From contig CAVVAR010000001.1 in the NCBI GenBank assembly GCA_963746315.1, forward strand, positions 124,001 through 188,000: a stretch of DNA of 64,000 nucleotides. Reading direction: 5' to 3'. This DNA is from Ga0077555 sp963746315. Its GTDB lineage: Bacteria > Pseudomonadota > Alphaproteobacteria > Rhizobiales > Hyphomicrobiaceae. Below, in pieces: positions 40,374-49,318 of this stretch. The position numbers and the translations under genes are program-made. The notes beneath the pieces were generated by a model. The model had not been told where the DNA came from and made no database searches. It saw only the letters and a list, made by a program, of their open reading frames with translations. Within the stretch, counting starts at the first letter, position 1. Every line of letters starts with the position of its first letter.

Positions 40374-43300
40374 TCACTCCGCTGCTTCGATGCGGGCGGG
40401 GGCTTCGGTGTCTGGTCTCGAGGTGGCGCGCTCGCGGACGAGTGTGGTCGCGGCCTGATAGTCGGCCTTGCCGGAGCCGAGCAGCGGGATGCGGTCGACA
40501 ATCATGATGTCGGCGGGCACGGACAGCTCGGTGGCGCCCTTCAGCCGGGCGTGGCGGAGGAACGCTGGGCGATCGGCGCCGGCCTGCTGTGTGAGAAGGA
40601 CGAGGCGCTCGCCCTTCCTTGCATCCGGCAGCGACACGACGATGGAGAGCGCCTGCGGCCATAGCTCGGCGGCAAGTGCCTCGACGGCGGAGAGGGAGAC
40701 CATCTCGCCCGCGATCTTGGCGAAGCGCTTGGCACGGCCCTTGATGCGGATGTAGCCGTCGGCGTCGATGGTGACGATGTCGCCCGTATCGTGCCAGCCG
40801 TCGGCCGGGGGCTCGAGCACGCCGGGGTTCTCCACGCGGTAGTAGCCGAGCATGACGTTGGGGCCGGCGACCGACAGGCGACCACCCTCCTCGATGCCGG
40901 GGACGGGGTCGAGGCGCGCCTTCATGAGTGGCGAGAGGCGCCCGACGGTGCCGGGACGGTTGGCGAGCGGGGTGTTGATGGCCAGGACGGGGGCCGTCTC
41001 GGTGACGCCGTAGCCCTCGAGGATGCGGACGCCGAAGCGCTCCATGTAGGTCTGCCGCGTGCGGTCCTTGACGGCCTCGGCGCCCGCCATGATCAGGCGG
41101 ACGTTGTGGAAGTCGTAGGGGTGCGCGGTGCGGGCGTAGCCGGAAAGGAACGTGTCGGTTCCGAACAGGATGGTGGCGTTGGTCTGGTAGACCAGCTCGG
41201 GAACGATGCGGTAGTGCAGCGGCGAGGGGTAGAGGTAGACCGGGATGCCGCCCATCAGAGGCATGATCATGCCGCCGGTCAGGCCGAACGAGTGGAAGAC
41301 AGGCAGGACGTTGAAGACCTTGTCCTCGCCGTCCGCCGCGATACGGGCGAGGCACTGGGCGGCGTTGGCAAGAAGATTGCGATGGGAGAGGACGACACCC
41401 TTGGGCGTGCCTTCGGAGCCCGACGTAAAGAGCACGACGGCGGGATCGCTCGGCCTGCGCTCGACGAGAGGACGGGAGCCGCGAAGGACGGCACGCAGCT
41501 TGTCGACGAGGCCGATCGAGGCGCGGATGTCCTCGAGATAATGGATGGCGATGCCGTCGGCCTCGAGGCGGGCAATCAGGTCGCCGAGGCGGCCTTTGTC
41601 GACGAAGGCGCGCGATGTGAGCACCACCTTGGCCTCGGCGGCCCGACAGGCGGCAGCGACGTTCTGGGGGCCGGCGGTGAAGTTGATCATTGCCGGTACG
41701 CGGCCGATCACCTGCAGAGCAAAGAAGGTGACAGCGACGCCGGCCGAGTTCGGGAGTAGCACGCCGACAGCCTTGCCCTCGGGTGCGAGGGGCTCGAGCT
41801 TCTCGGCGAGAACCTGCGCGCCGAGGATGAGCTTGCCGTAGGAAAGGCGCGTGCCGAGCGGGTCCTCGACGGCCGGTGTCTTGCCGGTGGCCTTGACGCG
41901 CTTGGCCTCGACGAGGGCGGAGAAGAGGGTCTGGTCGATGCGGGCCGTCTCGACGGCGGTGTCGACCATGACATCCTGCAGCCGGGCGCCGGCCGCCTGG
42001 CGACGGGCCTTGCCTTTGAGCTCGGGCGGAAGCGAGAGCTTGCGCGGCTCGAGGATGGTGACGGTAGTCTTGGGGAACCAGGCCTTGAGGATCTGGGTCG
42101 GGCGCATGTAGCTGAAGCCGGAGCGCTCGGGGCCCTCAATGCGAACAGGAACGACCCAAGCCTCGGCCTTGTCGGCGATCATGGCGGTGCCGTCGTAGAC
42201 CTTCATCAGGCCGCCGGTGACGGTCAGCCGACCCTCGGGGAAGATGACGATGGTCTGGCCGCCCTTGACGATGTTGACCAGCGCGCGGGTGGCGAGCGGC
42301 TTGGTGGGATCGAGGGTGAAGGCGTTGATGACCTTGAGGAACGGCTTGACCCAGGACTTCTCGGCCATGCCGGTGTCGATGGCGAACGCGGCGTGACCGG
42401 GCAGGATCGCGTGCATGATCGCGCCGTCGAGAAGGCTGACGTGGTTCGGCGCAATGATGGTGCGCTCGCCGGCCTTGGGCAGGTTCTCGAGGCCCTTCAC
42501 CTCGAGGCGCAGGAAGAGCTGGAAAACGAAGCGGCCGACGTCCTGGACGCCGTCGCGGCCCCAGGCCCACATGACGAGACCGGCGACGACGAGGCTGGCG
42601 ATGCCAAGCGCGAGGAAGAGCGCGGGCAGGCCGACGCCGTGGGCCTGGAGGATGGCGACGGCAAGGCCCGAGAGCGTCATGTAGAGGGCGTTCAGGATAT
42701 TGACGGCGGCGACCGAGCGGGCGCGGCGATCGGGCTCAGCCCAGGCCTGGACGGCGGCAAAGGCCGGCACGATGAAGAGGCCGCCGGCAAAGGCGAGGCC
42801 GGTGAGGGCGAGGAGCAGGGGCCAGCCGGAGACGTCGGCGAGAAAAGCGGCCGGCCCGATGACGGTGGTTGCAGGGGTTGCGGTCCAGGATAGGAACGCC
42901 AGCTTCACGGCGAAGACCGACATCAGGACGGCGCCGACTGGGACGAGGGCCAGATTCGGGCGGTGATGGCTGGCGCGGGCGGCGACCAGGGAGCCCAAGG
43001 CGATGCCGACCGTGAAGGCGACCATTGCGAGCGTGACGACGCCCTCCGAGCCTCCGAGGTTGACCTTGATGAGGGTGGGCAGAAGCGACAGCGACACCGC
43101 GCCGACCAGCCAGAACCAGGAGACAATATGGCCGCCGATCCAGAGGCGGCGATCGGATTTCAGCTCGCCGAGCAGGCGGAAGGTGGAGACGAGCGGGTTG
43201 CGGGTGACCGCAAGATCCGGGGCGCCGGCCTTGGTCGCAGGGATCAGGCGGGCCGACAGCCAGCAGGACAGCGCCAGCGCGATGACGATGGCGGAGATGG

Positions 43301-43811
43301 TGTAGCTGCTCAGCTCCTCGCCGATGACGTACCCGGCCGCAACGGCGCCGCCGAGGATGGCGAGGAAGGTGCCGCCCTCGACGAGGGCGTTGCCGGCGGT
43401 CAGCTCCTCGGTCGTCAGGTGATCGGGAAGGATACCGTATTTGATGGGGCCGAACAGGGCGCCGATGACGCCGTAGAGGCCGAGGGCCAGGAACAGAATC
43501 GGCACAGAGCTCAGGATGAAGCCCAGGCACGCGATCAGCGCGACGCCGATCTCGGCGAGCTTGACGCGCTCCGCGACGCGGGCCTTGTCGTGCTTGTCGG
43601 CGATCTCGCCGCCGAGCGCGGAAAGGACGAAGAACGGCGCCATGAAGACGGCGGTCGCGAGGGTGACGAGGGCGGCTCCATGCTCGGCGCCTAGCTTGTA
43701 AAGCACGAGCAGGCCGAGCGCCGTCTTGAGGAAATTGTCGTTCAGAGCCGAGAAGAACTGGCACCAGAAGAGTGGTGCGAAGCGCCGCGACGACATCAGC
43801 GACTGAAACAT
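40374..43811 (-). CDS. MFS-PlsC-acyl-ACP synthetase fusion (lysophospholipid recycling)
   Basis: A 1145-residue three-domain membrane protein. Residues 1 to about 410 form a 12-helix MFS unit like LplT, a lysophospholipid flippase. An acyltransferase domain of the PlsC type follows (NHVSLLDGA near residue 455, then FPEGRLT). The rest is an AMP-forming acyl-CoA/acyl-ACP synthetase (LFTSGSEGTPKGVVLSHRN near 790, GYGVTETAPV, DGWHDTGDIV). Together the activities import lysophospholipid, activate a fatty acid and reacylate the lipid, work done by separate LplT and Aas proteins in E. coli. Fusions of this kind are known in Proteobacteria. Confidence 0.94.
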   Translation of the reverse strand: MFQSLMSSRRFAPLFWCQFFSALNDNFLKTALGLLVLYKLGAEHGAALVTLATAVFMAPFFVLSALGGEIADKHDKARVAERVKLAEIGVALIACLGFILSSVPILFLALGLYGVIGALFGPIKYGILPDHLTTEELTAGNALVEGGTFLAILGGAVAAGYVIGEELSSYTISAIVIALALSCWLSARLIPATKAGAPDLAVTRNPLVSTFRLLGELKSDRRLWIGGHIVSWFWLVGAVSLSLLPTLIKVNLGGSEGVVTLAMVAFTVGIALGSLVAARASHHRPNLALVPVGAVLMSVFAVKLAFLSWTATPATTVIGPAAFLADVSGWPLLLALTGLAFAGGLFIVPAFAAVQAWAEPDRRARSVAAVNILNALYMTLSGLAVAILQAHGVGLPALFLALGIASLVVAGLVMWAWGRDGVQDVGRFVFQLFLRLEVKGLENLPKAGERTIIAPNHVSLLDGAIMHAILPGHAAFAIDTGMAEKSWVKPFLKVINAFTLDPTKPLATRALVNIVKGGQTIVIFPEGRLTVTGGLMKVYDGTAMIADKAEAWVVPVRIEGPERSGFSYMRPTQILKAWFPKTTVTILEPRKLSLPPELKGKARRQAAGARLQDVMVDTAVETARIDQTLFSALVEAKRVKATGKTPAVEDPLGTRLSYGKLILGAQVLAEKLEPLAPEGKAVGVLLPNSAGVAVTFFALQVIGRVPAMINFTAGPQNVAAACRAAEAKVVLTSRAFVDKGRLGDLIARLEADGIAIHYLEDIRASIGLVDKLRAVLRGSRPLVERRPSDPAVVLFTSGSEGTPKGVVLSHRNLLANAAQCLARIAADGEDKVFNVLPVFHSFGLTGGMIMPLMGGIPVYLYPSPLHYRIVPELVYQTNATILFGTDTFLSGYARTAHPYDFHNVRLIMAGAEAVKDRTRQTYMERFGVRILEGYGVTETAPVLAINTPLANRPGTVGRLSPLMKARLDPVPGIEEGGRLSVAGPNVMLGYYRVENPGVLEPPADGWHDTGDIVTIDADGYIRIKGRAKRFAKIAGEMVSLSAVEALAAELWPQALSIVVSLPDARKGERLVLLTQQAGADRPAFLRHARLKGATELSVPADIMIVDRIPLLGSGKADYQAATTLVRERATSRPDTEAPARIEAAE

Positions 43812-43885
43812 GGTCGGTCCTCGTTGAGCAGGCAGCGTACCGCGCCAGAATCTCGGTTTTTTTCTCGTGGTCTAGAGCAACGCGG

Positions 43886-44248
43886 TTAAGATTCCCGCCG
43901 AATTGGTGGCGGGTCGGCCCGCCGTTCGATGGCGGCCACCGGTCGGCCGGGGGCCCCGTCGGCGCCGGATGAGCTGGCGCCTCGCCCACCTTGGTAGACG
44001 AGGAAGGCACCTACGCGGCGGGGCGGCGTGGTCTCCGGCGGAAGCGGCTGTGGGTACAACTCAGTTTCCAGCGTCCGCGGCGTCATGGCAAGGCGCGCGT
44101 CGCCATCCAGTCGCTGGCGGGGGGCCGATGCGGCGAAGCCGAGCATCAAGCGCGAGACGTGTTGAGCAAGGGCACACAGCATTTGGGCATCCATACGGAA
44201 AACGGTGATCACATCGGTTGTGATGATGTATGGCTTATAATTGAACAT
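43886..44248 (-). CDS. hypothetical Pro/Arg-rich protein (uncertain)
   Basis: A 120-residue frame in the gap between the fusion gene and the NfeD-like gene. It starts MFNYKPYIITTDVIT in AT-rich DNA and becomes Pro-, Arg- and Gly-rich (PLPPETTPPRRVGAFLVYQGGRG). An internal ATG at 44194 is an alternative start. Third-position G/C is high but no family is recognised. The region 43812-44296 may instead be non-coding; its only other visible feature is a run of seven T at about 43857-43863. Confidence 0.4.
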   Translation of the reverse strand: MFNYKPYIITTDVITVFRMDAQMLCALAQHVSRLMLGFAASAPRQRLDGDARLAMTPRTLETELYPQPLPPETTPPRRVGAFLVYQGGRGASSSGADGAPGRPVAAIERRADPPPIRRES

Positions 44249-44296
44249 CGGTCAATTTTAAGGCGGCAGCGTGCGACACTGTGGTGAAGGGCAGGT

Positions 44297-44815
44297 TCAC
44301 GGGTGGGTCGGATCGGATCGTTCGGACGGATCGACCTGGACAAGCAGAACGGTCGCGTTTGCGGCGGCGATGCGGACGACCGTTCCGACGGGCATGTCGG
44401 GCCCTTCGGCCGTCCACAGCGTATCGCCGAGGCGCACCTTGCCTCGGCCGCCCGCGATGGGCTCGGCGACGATCGCCATGCGTCCGGCGAGCTGATCAGT
44501 GCGCCGGTTCAGATGCGGCTGGTCGCTCGTGGAGATGCTCGGATGGGCCCACGCGAAGTCGATCACGACATCGAGCGCGATGGCGGCGACGCCGATGCCG
44601 AGCCAGGTCCAGGCGTCGGCGTGGCCGTGAAAGATCATCAGGCCGCCGAGCAGACACAGCGCGATGCCCACGATCGGCAGAACGAGGCTAACGGTGGCGA
44701 CGATCCAGCCGAGAGGGGTCGGATCGCCGTTACGCAGCCAGAGGCGCTGTCGAAATCGTTGTCTCACGGGCCTGCTCGCTTGCGGTCGGGCGGCTCCGTC
44801 AGAAGCACCACACAT
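44297..44815 (-). CDS. NfeD-like membrane protein
   Basis: A protein of up to 172 residues: about 35 basic/polar residues, two membrane segments (about 40-65 and 70-90), then a C-terminal OB-fold-like domain (LAGRMAIVAEPIAGGRGKVRLGD...VRIAAANATVLLVQ) as in NfeD/YbbK proteins. These partner with SPFH/stomatin proteins or membrane proteases. No SPFH gene is adjacent, so the partner is unknown. The ATG at 44815 overlaps the previous gene by 17 bases; a GTG at 44767 (VRQRFRQRL) is an alternative start. Confidence 0.8.
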   Translation of the reverse strand: MCGASDGAARPQASRPVRQRFRQRLWLRNGDPTPLGWIVATVSLVLPIVGIALCLLGGLMIFHGHADAWTWLGIGVAAIALDVVIDFAWAHPSISTSDQPHLNRRTDQLAGRMAIVAEPIAGGRGKVRLGDTLWTAEGPDMPVGTVVRIAAANATVLLVQVDPSERSDPTHP

Positions 44816-44981
44816 TGCCGGCGAGCGTCGACAGGTCGACTACCATGGCCTCGCCCCGGGCCCAAATCAGATAACCCGCGCCCGTGAGCGCCACTGCGAG
44901 CAGGGCGATGCCCGCGCGGCGAACGAGGCGCGGTATGATGTTCTCGGCGGGGGCGGCCGGTTCGGTCGTCGTGGACAACAT
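44799..44981 (-). CDS. small single-span membrane protein
   Basis: A 60-residue protein beginning MLSTTTEPAAPAENIIPRLVRR, with one hydrophobic helix (about residues 24-42, GIALLAVALTGAGYLIWA) and a short tail ending NVWCF. The GGGAG six bases before the ATG at 44981 is good. It lies 23 bases after an MFS gene and overlaps the NfeD-like gene, so the three probably form one transcript. Function unknown; a longer frame upstream to 45104 lies inside MFS coding and is not used. Confidence 0.72.
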   Translation of the reverse strand: MLSTTTEPAAPAENIIPRLVRRAGIALLAVALTGAGYLIWARGEAMVVDLSTLAGNVWCF

Positions 44982-45004
44982 CGGAGGCTCCCTTTCGGAC
45001 TCCG

Positions 45005-46243
45005 TCAGGCTGCGACAGGTTTCGCGGTGCGCGTGACCGGGGCCTCCTTGATGGGGAGGTGCACGAGGGCTGCAAACAGCGCGAGCGCGATCGAGATCCA
45101 CCACATCATATCGTAGGACTTGGTCTGGTCATAGAGGACGCCGGCAAGCCAGAGGCCCGAGAACGAGCCGAGCTGGTGCGACAGGAAGACAAAGCCGAAC
45201 AACATGCTCATCCACTGGGGGCCGAAGAAGGTGGCCACCATGGCGCTGGTCAGCGGCACGGTCGAGAGCCAAAACAGGCCGAGCACGACGCTGATGCCGA
45301 TCACGGTGGTGGCGTTGATGGGGAGGAAGAGCAGCCCGAGGAAGGCGAAGCAGCGCATGAAGTAGATAATCGAAAGCCCGTAGCGCTTCGGGATCCACTT
45401 GGCGGACTGGCCGGCGGCATAGGTCCCGATGATGTTGGCGATGCCGACAGCGGTGAGGGCGGCGACCGCTACGGTGCCGTCCAGCCCCTTGTCGGCGACG
45501 AAGGCCGGCAGATGGACCGCATAGAACGCGACGTGGAAGCCGCAGACGAAGAACCCGAGAATGAGCAGCCAGAAGCTCGGGTGGGCGAATGCCTCGCCGA
45601 AGGCTTCGCCCAGCGACTGGTTGTGCGTGACACCGGCGGCCGCGCGTGGCTTGCCGGCCAGCACGGCGGCGAGGGGAATGATGAGGGCAAGCGTGGCGAT
45701 GATGACGAGGAGGCTCGTCTTCCAGCCGACGGTCTCCATGAACAGATGCACGTAGGGAAACGCGATGAACCCTCCAATGCCGGCGGCCATGCCGAGCGAG
45801 GCGAGGGCTTGCGGGCGCTTCTCGGGCGGAGCGGCGCGGCCGACGGCGCCGACCATGGCCGTGATGCCGGTGCCACCGATGCCGATGCCGAGCAGGATGC
45901 CGCTGATCAGCAGATCATGGCCGGACTGGGCAGTATACATGAGGTAGATGCCGCCCATGGTCGCGAGCGCGCCCGCGGCGAGGACGCGGCCCGCACCGTA
46001 ACGGTCGGAGATGGCACCGAGGGGAACGGCGGCGAAGCCCCACACGAGATTGGCGACGGCCATGGCGAGCGAGAACGGCTCGCGGCCGATGCTGAGCTCC
46101 GTCGTCATGGGTTTCAGAAACAGCCCCATGACCTGACGAAGGCCCATCGCGATGCCGACGATCATGCCCGCGGCGAGAATCACCAGCCACAACGGGCGCA
46201 CCTTGACCGGCTCTGGCGAGCCGGCGCCAACCTTCTGCTGCAT
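45005..46243 (-). CDS. MFS transporter (oxalate/formate-antiporter-like group)
   Basis: A 412-residue major facilitator with 12 helices. A motif A-like loop GAISDRYGAGRVLAAG follows helix 2, and the N-terminal half (MGLRQVMGLFLKPMTTELSIGREPFSLAMAVANLVWGF) resembles the NNP/oxalate-formate and monocarboxylate-type MFS. The substrate is unknown. GGAGAG lies 5 bases before the ATG at 46243, preceded by a run of eight A on the coding strand. Confidence 0.92.
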   Translation of the reverse strand: MQQKVGAGSPEPVKVRPLWLVILAAGMIVGIAMGLRQVMGLFLKPMTTELSIGREPFSLAMAVANLVWGFAAVPLGAISDRYGAGRVLAAGALATMGGIYLMYTAQSGHDLLISGILLGIGIGGTGITAMVGAVGRAAPPEKRPQALASLGMAAGIGGFIAFPYVHLFMETVGWKTSLLVIIATLALIIPLAAVLAGKPRAAAGVTHNQSLGEAFGEAFAHPSFWLLILGFFVCGFHVAFYAVHLPAFVADKGLDGTVAVAALTAVGIANIIGTYAAGQSAKWIPKRYGLSIIYFMRCFAFLGLLFLPINATTVIGISVVLGLFWLSTVPLTSAMVATFFGPQWMSMLFGFVFLSHQLGSFSGLWLAGVLYDQTKSYDMMWWISIALALFAALVHLPIKEAPVTRTAKPVAA

Positions 46244-46333
46244 GTCATCTCTCCGGTAGGCTTTTTTTTGCTTATGGCATGGTTCGGAGATGGACGCGCA
46301 CTGAGAAAATCAAATGGTGCGCATTCGATTTCC

Positions 46334-47257
46334 TCATGTCGTGGCGGGGAGGGCGCCGTCCAACCAACGCCGGCCGATCTCCACGACGGGGCCGCCGGGA
46401 AGCGCGATGCCGCGCTCGATCAGCTCGATCGGGACGCCGGGGCGGGAGGCAATGCGGTAGAGATTGTAGCGGGCGAGCGACTGGTGACCATACGCGAGGC
46501 CGATGGACGCGGAAGGTACGCCGACAACGGGAATCGGGCGGTCCGGACCGTCGGCGAAGGAGAGCATGGCCCGGTGGTTGTGGCCGTGGAGGACGAGCTC
46601 GGCGCCGTGCCGGCGGAGCACGTCGGCCAGGGAGGCCGCGTCCTGCAAGGCGCTCCGGGGGTGGGCGAGGCCGGGCAGCGGCGGGTGGTGGATCAGCACG
46701 ACGCGGACGAGCCCCTCGGCCCCGAGGAGAGACAGAGCCTGGCCGAGGCGATCGAGCTGATCAGGACCGAGAAGGCCATAGGCGTGAAAGAGAGGTGTCG
46801 GTAAGGCCGAGTTGAGGCCGACCAAGGCGACGTGTCCGAGGCGGCGCACGAACGGAAAAGGGTCCTTGGCGGAAACCGGCTCGTCGTCGGCCATGAATGC
46901 CTGCCAGTGACCGACACCGCGGGCCAGGGCCATGTCGACGTAGATGTCGTGGTTGCCGGGCACGGCGGTGACGCGCTCAGGGGGGCCGAGCGTGGTGAGC
47001 CAGAGCTTGGCGGCCGCATGCTCGGAGGGCAGGCCGACGTTGACGAGATCGCCGGTGACGGCGATGTGGTCCGGGGCCTCGCCATGGAGATCGGCGACGA
47101 TCGCGGTCAGCGTGGAGGCGAGGTGCTGGCGGCGACGGCGGCGGTGCCAGTTGAGCATGCCGAGCACGCGTTTCGCCTGATAATGGCCGAGGTAAGGGCG
47201 AGCCGGCGGCAGGTGAATATCCGACAGGTGGGCGAGAGTGAGTGTGGTTGCGTCCAT
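46334..47257 (-). CDS. calcineurin-like metallophosphoesterase
   Basis: A 307-residue phosphoesterase. The metal-binding motifs are in order: HLSDIHLPP (DxH) at about residues 10-18, VTGDLVNVG, VPGNHDIYV (GNHD), VLIHHPPLPG and LHGHNHRAM (GHNH). This resembles CpdA/Icc-type cyclic-nucleotide or nucleotide phosphoesterases, but the substrate cannot be told. ATG at 47257; a longer upstream frame is antisense to the Nudix gene. Divergent from the Nudix hydrolase, with 156 bases between. Confidence 0.93.
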   Translation of the reverse strand: MDATTLTLAHLSDIHLPPARPYLGHYQAKRVLGMLNWHRRRRRQHLASTLTAIVADLHGEAPDHIAVTGDLVNVGLPSEHAAAKLWLTTLGPPERVTAVPGNHDIYVDMALARGVGHWQAFMADDEPVSAKDPFPFVRRLGHVALVGLNSALPTPLFHAYGLLGPDQLDRLGQALSLLGAEGLVRVVLIHHPPLPGLAHPRSALQDAASLADVLRRHGAELVLHGHNHRAMLSFADGPDRPIPVVGVPSASIGLAYGHQSLARYNLYRIASRPGVPIELIERGIALPGGPVVEIGRRWLDGALPATT

Positions 47258-47413
47258 GCCGTCCTGATCCGCTGCCTCGATGGTCGTCCGGCTGACTGGC
47301 GATGCCGGGGGAAGCCGTGGGCTCGCGGCCAAGTTCCGCTTGCCACGGCCGACGCGAGATTGCAAAGGGCGCGGGGTCCGAGACGCGCAGCGACGCGCCG
47401 GCTGGAGAGGGGA

Positions 47414-47875
47414 ATGAAGGTACAACGGATCGTTCGGGGAACGCTGCAGCGCTACTGGCGCTGGCAGCGTGGGCTGACGCTCGGCGCGAGAGGGATCGTG
47501 ATCGACGCGGGGGGGCGCGTGCTGCTCATACGGCACACGTACATGCCTGGGTGGACGTTTCCGGGGGGCGGGGTGGAGCACGGCGAGACGCTGATCACGG
47601 CGTTGCGGCGAGAGCTCCTGGAGGAGGCCAACGTGGAAATCACGGGAGCGCCGCGGCTGTTCGGGATCTACTCCAACGAGCGGGTGTTCCCTGGTGATCA
47701 CGTGGCGCTCTACGTGGTGCGGGAATGGCGCCAGAGCCACATGCCGTTGCCGAACCGCGAGATTGCCGAGGCCGGATTCTTTGCTCCCGACGATCTGCCG
47801 GCCGGGACGTCAGCAGGAGCGAGACGGCGGCTCGAGGAAGTACTCCGCGGATTGCCGCCGGGCGAGTTGTGGTGA
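47414..47875 (+). CDS. Nudix hydrolase
   Basis: A 153-residue protein with a complete Nudix box GGGVEHGETLITALRRELLEEANV (the catalytic Glu residues are in RELLEE) around residues 51-74. It hydrolyses nucleoside diphosphates linked to another group. The N-terminus LQRYWRWQRGLTLGARGIVID and the short length fit the ADP-ribose/NDP-sugar/8-oxo-dGTP type; the substrate is not known. ATG 47414 has GGAGAGGGGA upstream. Followed about 110 bases later by a GNAT gene. Confidence 0.92.
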   Translation: MKVQRIVRGTLQRYWRWQRGLTLGARGIVIDAGGRVLLIRHTYMPGWTFPGGGVEHGETLITALRRELLEEANVEITGAPRLFGIYSNERVFPGDHVALYVVREWRQSHMPLPNREIAEAGFFAPDDLPAGTSAGARRRLEEVLRGLPPGELW

Positions 47876-47986
47876 CGTCATGGTGCGCAGGCGAACTCGA
47901 CGGGGCGAGGCACGCGTGATAAGCGGGCCCGCCCCGCCGGATGCGTCCGCGCCACCGGTGCCGGGACCCTTCGACCGGAGCCACCG

Positions 47987-48523
47987 ATGACTGCCGCGCT
48001 TCAAGCTATCGCGACCCGACCCGCGACATCGGCCGACATGCCGGCAATCTCCGGACTGAGCGCCCGCGTGTTCGGACCGGGGCGGTTCGTGCGGACGGCC
48101 TATCGGGTCCGCGAAGGAACGCCCGACGTCTCGCCGTTCTGCCGGGTGGCCCTGCTCGGCGATCGGCTGGTGGCTGCAATCCGCATGACGGACATCGCAA
48201 TCGGTGGACGGGATGGGGCGCTACTGCTCGGGCCGCTCGCGGTCGATCCGGAGTTTGCCAACCTGGGCTATGGCCGGCGGCTGATCGGAGAGAGCATCGA
48301 GGCGGCCCGAGAGGCTGGGCGCGAGATGGTCCTTCTGGTCGGCGACATGCCCTATTATGGACGGCTCGGCTTCGTGCCGGTGCCGCCGGGGCAGATCGAG
48401 ATGCCGGGGCCGGTCAATCCGGCGCGACTGCTGGCGCTCGAGATCCAGCCGGGTGCGCTGACGCGGTTCCACGGGCCTGTGACGGCCGCCGCCGCGGCAA
48501 ACGAGGAAGCCCCCCGGTCATGA
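47987..48523 (+). CDS. GNAT family N-acetyltransferase
   Basis: A 178-residue acetyltransferase fold. The acetyl-CoA loop is LLGPLAVDPEFANLGYGRRLIGESIEAAREAG (with the Gln/Arg-x-x-Gly-x-Gly/Ala pattern as NLGYGRRL). The C-terminal MPYYGRLGFVPVPPG is typical of the YhbS-like group. The acceptor is unknown. The stop codon lies inside the terminator hairpin that follows. Confidence 0.9.
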   Translation: MTAALQAIATRPATSADMPAISGLSARVFGPGRFVRTAYRVREGTPDVSPFCRVALLGDRLVAAIRMTDIAIGGRDGALLLGPLAVDPEFANLGYGRRLIGESIEAAREAGREMVLLVGDMPYYGRLGFVPVPPGQIEMPGPVNPARLLALEIQPGALTRFHGPVTAAAAANEEAPRS

Positions 48524-48535
48524 AACCGAGGGGCT
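48508..48535 (+). terminator. bidirectional terminator hairpin
   Basis: AGCCCCCCGGT (48508-48518) pairs with ACCGAGGGGCT (48525-48535), an 11-bp stem with one C-A mismatch and a 6-base loop that contains the GNAT stop. It lies between convergent genes and could terminate both. No strong T-run. Confidence 0.6.
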
Positions 48536-48590
48536 CTCGAGCGGGCCAGACGCGGGGCGCGGGAGGTTTAACCTCGTCCAGCCGCGCCGA

Positions 48591-48857
48591 TTACCAGAGG
48601 CACTTCCAAACCTTGTAGCCGTGCCGGTATCCCCAGCCGTAGTGCGAGCACGCCGGCTTGTAGTAGCGGCGATAGCTGTAGACCGGCTTGTAGTGGCGGC
48701 GATAACCGTAGCTGAAGTGCTTGTGGCCGAAGCTGTGGACGTGCTTGTGGCCCCAGCCGTGGTGGTGACGGTGTCCGGCGCTGGCGGAGGTGGCGGACGT
48801 TACGAGACCGGCCGTGGCGACAACCAAGGCGGCGGCGACTGCGAGGTTCTTCATCAT
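48591..48857 (-). CDS. secreted His/Tyr-rich small protein
   Basis: An 88-residue exported protein: signal peptide (MMKNLAVAAALVVATAGLVTSATSASA), then about 60 residues with very many His, Tyr, Gly, Lys and Arg (GHRHHHGWGHKHVHSFGHKHF, YRRHYKPVYSYRRYYKP) and two Cys. The composition suggests metal (Cu, Ni, Zn) or heme binding or a sticky surface role. No named family is recognised. It stands alone, with about 460 bases upstream that hold a repeat and a decayed sequence. Confidence 0.85.
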   Translation of the reverse strand: MMKNLAVAAALVVATAGLVTSATSASAGHRHHHGWGHKHVHSFGHKHFSYGYRRHYKPVYSYRRYYKPACSHYGWGYRHGYKVWKCLW

Positions 48858-49318
48858 GGTGACTACTCCGATTTCGGTTTCGATCGTCGTCTGGTGGTTT
48901 GTGCTCAGAGCCGGGGAGGCGTCGCTTGGTCTGTTTGGCCGCCGCCGTCTCTGATCTGTGTTCAATATACATGAAACCGAGCCGGTGTGTATCGTTTTAT
49001 TCTCACATGTCTGTGATCGATGTTCAGAATAGATGGTGGCGCTTCGGATGCCACGCAGCATCCGCGCGGGCGACCTCGCTCGATCAATTCTCCGTCGAGT
49101 CCCCGGCCGGAGCGCGCGACAGCGTGCGCAGAGCCGGGGCCTTTCCACGCCGCGGCAATTCTCAAGGTGGAAAGATCCCGGATAACCGCGCTGGTCGGTG
49201 GTGACGAGGAGGATATTGCGACCCATGCTGTCCTCGTCGTGTTCGCCTTTGCGTCGGGCGGCATCGACTAGTCTGACATACTCACGGCGTCGCGAAACAG
49301 GGGAAGTGGAGGAGCGGG
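48858..49318 (+). other. intergenic region with possible sulfatase relic
   Basis: Contains the family 1 palindrome copy C (49101-49139) and, on the minus strand from ATG 49226 downwards, MGRNILLVTTDQRGYPGSF. That resembles the N-terminus of arylsulfatase-family proteins (NILLVTTDQ). The match ends where the palindrome begins, and no downstream sulfatase sequence follows, so this is at most a short remnant. The rest appears non-coding and AT-richer near 48960-49030. Confidence 0.4.
49101..49139 (-). repeat. REP-like palindrome, family 1 copy C
   Basis: Reverse orientation. The plus strand reads CCCCGGCCGGAGCGC (49101-49115) to GCGCAGAGCCGGGG (49126-49139), the inverse of copy B. The flank CTTTCCACGCC matches the inverse of the flank of copy B (GGCGTGGAAAG versus GACGTGGAAGG), so homology runs past the stem. 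Confidence 0.7.

Noticed and set aside
43857..43863. T-run as a terminator
   Set aside because: No GC-rich stem lies directly before it on the plus strand.
46262..46269. T-run after the MFS start region as a terminator
   Set aside because: It is the leader of a minus-strand gene (A-run on the coding strand), with no stem.
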